Positions 60,976-64,000 of a DNA stretch of 64,000 nucleotides are shown piece after piece (the stretch's first letter is position 1; each line of letters opens with the position of its first letter). The DNA is taken from NCBI GenBank assembly GCA_022606425.2, contig JAHDVF020000524.1, forward strand, positions 992,001 through 1,056,000, in the 5' to 3' direction. This DNA comes from Lepidostoma basale (taxonomy: Eukaryota; Arthropoda; Insecta; Trichoptera; Lepidostomatidae). A program made the translations under genes and the position numbers. Below the pieces are notes generated by a model that was given only the letters and a program-made list of their open reading frames with translations, ran no database searches and had not been told where the DNA came from.

Positions 60976-61539
60976 TATAATACATAACTCATTGCGGAAA
61001 AATAAATTCTTTCTCACAATTCACCACAAGACTAAGGCTCTCAGATACAGATATTATATACTTGTAATAGCCTTTCTATTTTTTTAGTACGTTACGCATG
61101 GCAAAGACACAGAATTTCAAAGCATTTTCATTTTAATTCGTTTTTTATATACGCAACATTTTCTTTATGTTCCCAAACAGCATCGTAAAAAAATAACAAA
61201 GGGAGTGATAATTTCAATTAAGATACTTTTGTTAGTTAAAACAAGTGAACGAAGAACAATTTCTTTGTCCAAAAGATTTGGCAAATTAAATTAGAGTATA
61301 CGAGTAAAAATAGAGTATACGAGTATGTATTCATATTATACCATAGATGATAATTGAAATCTAGACTAATTCTTACACGCACTTGGATAAAATGTACTTA
61401 GGCATTAACATATATTTTTTTTTTATTCATTTTGCTTATCTTAATAATTTTATAAAAGAGTACGATGAATAAAATTTTAATAAAAAATATTATATTCATT
61501 GTCTCTTGAACAATGATTTAAAACTCTTTATTTAATAAC
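60976..61539. other. No gene recognised; two TACGAGTA octamers
   Basis: AT-rich. AGAGTATACGAGTA occurs twice in tandem at 61293-61326. Confidence 0.35.
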
Positions 61540-61632
61540 TGATACGAATTAAAACGTCAGTTTTCTAGAAGTTTTATTATATTTTATGGGAATGACATGT
61601 TTCGACCTTCTAAGGCATTAGTATGGAAATAG
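61540..61632. repeat. Fam-e repeat, one arm
   Basis: GATACGAATTAAAACGTCAG and ATGGGAATGACATGTTTCGA. Confidence 0.6.
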
Positions 61633-61714
61633 CTTTTCTTAATTTGTTCTAATTAACCTATATAATTGTTGTATTTTCCTAGAGCTTAACTCTAGTTCAC
61701 AATTATACTTTAAC

Positions 61715-62195
61715 ATTAATGTATGTATGTATGGAAGCGAAGCATGGAACTGACAGAAGAAGGACGAGAGCAGAATAAATGCAATAGAGATGAGGTCCCT
61801 AAGACGTACGAGTATGTGTGGTAGAACGATATACGACAGAATCTCAAATGCTAATAAGATAAAGGAGTGTAGAGCGGAAGAAGGTATTATGAACAAAATT
61901 ATGAAAGGATCGCTGCATTGGTTCGGACATATGGAGCGCATGGATGGAGAAAGCATGGTTAAGAAAGTAAACGTTTATGATGTAAATGGAGTACGGAGTC
62001 GAGGCAGACCGAGGAAAACATGGCATGACCAAATTAATCAAATTTTAAACGTTTGTCATGTTAGAAGTCGGAAGAATCGACGTGCGCGTACGACTCGCTG
62101 TATGAATGTGGAGAAAGCTAGCGAGGTGTGCCAGGATGGAGTAGTGTGGCGGTCCATTCTCTCTGCCTACCCCTGCGGGAAAACGGCGTGATGGT
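61715..62195 (+). mobile_element. Family A RTE LINE, close to the 31687 subfamily
   Basis: MYGSEAWN, INAIEMRSLRR, then an extra ACGAGT (61807-61812) that keeps the frame by adding two codons. CGRTIYDRISNANK, GSLHWFGHMERMDGESMVKK and RSILSAYPCGKTA follow. No TTAG tail is seen after GTGATGGTTTG. Confidence 0.8.
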
Positions 62196-62619
62196 TTGAC
62201 CTACTTCTGAAACAATCTTCTAAGCATTTTCTAGATCTTCAGTTTTATTTCAAAATTCATCACGATACTCATATACTGTATATTTTACGATGCAACTTGA
62301 GTTATGACAAATGGAAAAACTCTCCCATTTTGTCGTATCCTTCCACACACAAAAATGAAAATGTAAAGCCTTCATTGCCAAATCACGGGGGATCCGAGTT
62401 CATATCCTTGTCATAACCATTTATTTTATTCTCGTCCACATCCCACCCCCGTAAAAGAAGAGGGGTGGCTCAGTCCTGCCGCCAACAAGGGCGATTTTTT
62501 CAAATGGACATCTGCGTTCTGCTGTTTCCCTTATTGAATTCAGTGCCGTTTTTCTAGGCTTCAGCGTATCCTTTTGTATATTTTTGTTCATACAAATTAA
62601 ATCTCAAAACCATATTGTA
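62196..62619. other. GC-moderate single-copy-looking segment (62340-62580)
   Basis: GGGGTGGCTCAGTCCTGCCG and CGCGTTCTGC-like stretches. No frame or repeat partner. Confidence 0.35.
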
Positions 62620-62712
62620 ATACAAATGAAAACGTGTTTTCTAGAAGTTTTATTTTTATTTTTAAAGAAATGACAAGTTATTCATCGCCAAGGCATATTA
62701 AAATGTTATATT
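62620..62712. repeat. Fam-e repeat, one arm, decayed
   Basis: ATACAAATGAAAACG and TTTCTAGAAGTTTTATTTTT, then GAAATGACAAGTTATTCATC. The usual flank TCATTGTTCAAGAAATAATA is at about 62790. Confidence 0.5.
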
Positions 62713-62813
62713 TATCAAAATTAATCATTCTTTTAATATTCTATTAACGTTCTCATTCATAATACTTATTCAAAACGGAGTTATACATCATTGTTCAAGA
62801 AATAATAAATAAT

Positions 62814-63205
62814 AACTAACTTACTAACTAACCATCTCGCCATTTCCCCGGAGGGGTAGTTAGAGAGGATGGATCGTAACAACGCCGTCCTGGCATACCT
62901 CTCGGGTTTCCTCTACATTCATACATCGTACCATGCACGCACGTCGATTATTCCGACTTCGAATGTGACCGCCCTTTAGTAATTGATTAATTTGGTCATG
63001 CCATGTTTTCCTCGGTCGTCCTCGGCTTCTTTTTCTACTCACGCTGCTTGTGTACAACTTTTTAAATATTCTACTCTCATCCATTCGTTCCATATGTCCA
63101 AACCATCTCAGGCGTCCTTTTTTAATTGTATCCATGATGCAGTCAATCTGCCTTACATTTCTTTCTTATTTCATCGTTCGGTAATCTATCATACAAACTT
63201 TGTAT
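62814..63205 (-). mobile_element. Family A-related RTE LINE 3' end
   Basis: The minus frame 63135-62860 reads MDTIKKGRLRWFGHMERMDE, RKRSRGRPRKTWHDQINQLL and RNNRRACMVRCMNVEETREV. The terminal segment and TTAG-like tail are at 62814-62840. A second subfamily, like 37880 and 48703. Confidence 0.8.
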
Positions 63206-64000
63206 GATAATAAATAATAAATATTTTTAATATAGAATAACAGAGTTGTTAACAACTTTATAGATTTAATGAAACTAAATTTGAACGTCGAATCATCATA
63301 ATTACGAATCCTTGGGTAATGAATTCTTTTGACTTCAATATTGAAGTTAATATTCCATTAGGAGCACTCTTGAATTGCCTTTAAATTGCAAACGAAAACA
63401 CGGAAAAGCGAAATTGAGTAAATTACCATTGTTAACGAAATCGAATGCAAAGAAAGCTCGCAGTTGTATAGGAAAGCGCCCACAGTCTCGAGCTTTCGGG
63501 CTGTATTGTTCTGTCGGCAGTGCCGCCTGCATTGTTGGTGCGCCATAACTTACATTCGATAAAAACGGCGGGAAAATAAATGCTTTTCCATTCCATTGTT
63601 GTGAATGTCGTGGCATTTACATTTTTTCCTACTTGGTTACCTGCTCCGTATTCCGTCCACGTAAAAAATGGATAAGGGATGGAAGTAGGCACGTAAGGGT
63701 ATGCGACACACGCCCCTTTGTGTATGGATGGAAAACTGAACGAGATTATTTTTAACAAGGAAAATGATCTACGTACTCTATACGACGTACTCGCATATGT
63801 AATGATATTCTGTTAGTGTAGGTCTCTATGTAAATACAATAGACACACTACAACAGTTCTTTCAACTACTGCAAAAAAACAGATAGTTATTTTTTTAAAT
63901 GATTCTACAGTGGTAGCTCAATAAATAGTATGTATTGTGTAAAAATTTAGCTAAATTACTCAAATAAGTTTAAATTATTTATAGTTGTGGTTTTATTTTA
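63206..64000. other. No gene recognised; GC-moderate 63440-63760
   Basis: A 108-codon minus frame (63432-63758) overlaps two other open frames and has no domain. I regard the block as single-copy non-coding DNA. Confidence 0.35.

Noticed and set aside
63432..63758. A 108-codon minus-strand gene
   Set aside because: Several overlapping frames are open here and none shows a domain or codon bias.

Overview
The window looks like AT-rich, repeat-saturated insect nuclear DNA, most probably from a moth or butterfly. The dominant repeat is an RTE-clade LINE whose C-terminus (motifs NGVL.PTLMYGSEAWNWQ, INAVEMRSLRRMCG, RNRRACMTR) resembles the RTE elements described in Lepidoptera. tRNA-derived SINEs, a BEL/Pao LTR element and hAT-type DNA transposon relics are also present. 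No bacterial features, CRISPR, rRNA or functional tRNA genes were seen. Only one candidate host gene was found, a two-exon model at 56970-57577. Everything else that is open is retroelement coding sequence or chance.

Layout. 1-20 kb: decayed and 5'-truncated LINE ends, a hAT MITE with target duplication (2175-2577), tRNA-SINEs (6741, 11951), and many short foldback repeats. One large nest sits at 17.9-19.0 kb, a LINE inside an older repeat with a second LINE inside the first. 20.5-25.8 kb: a BEL/Pao LTR retrotransposon with 664-bp LTRs that I read as identical, a 5-bp target duplication and a gag carrying twelve 72-bp repeats. Most of pol (RT, RNase H, integrase core) is deleted, so the copy is young but non-autonomous. 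26-45 kb: RTE, RTE-like and CR1-like LINE ends, four minus-strand SINEs and a TC/AC microsatellite. 45-64 kb: more of the same, with the candidate gene at 57 kb and a few GC-richer, apparently single-copy islands.

The most unusual theme is small. At least twenty loci from about ten otherwise dissimilar repeat families contain the same module: C-T-G-A-N-G-A, one extra base, a 3-5 bp hairpin, G-A-A-A, and a short self-complementary segment ending in U-H. In at least eight copies the flanks on both sides also pair. This is the layout of a type I hammerhead ribozyme, whose helix I is the open one, with one extra base after the CUGANGA box. The modules often occur as head-to-head pairs inside long palindromes. 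They may be the self-cleaving ends of small non-autonomous retroelements (Penelope- or retrozyme-like), or decayed relics of them.

Mobile families are labelled here for reference: A = RTE LINE with a (TTAG)n tail; B = short element sharing the 3' end of A; D = LINE with a (GAA)n tail and a GRPPKRWKDSW motif; J = LINE with a (TTTGA)n tail; C = 330-bp anonymous repeat; S = tRNA-SINE; fam-a to fam-l = foldback families with the hammerhead-like module. Boundaries of decayed copies are approximate to about 10-20 bases.
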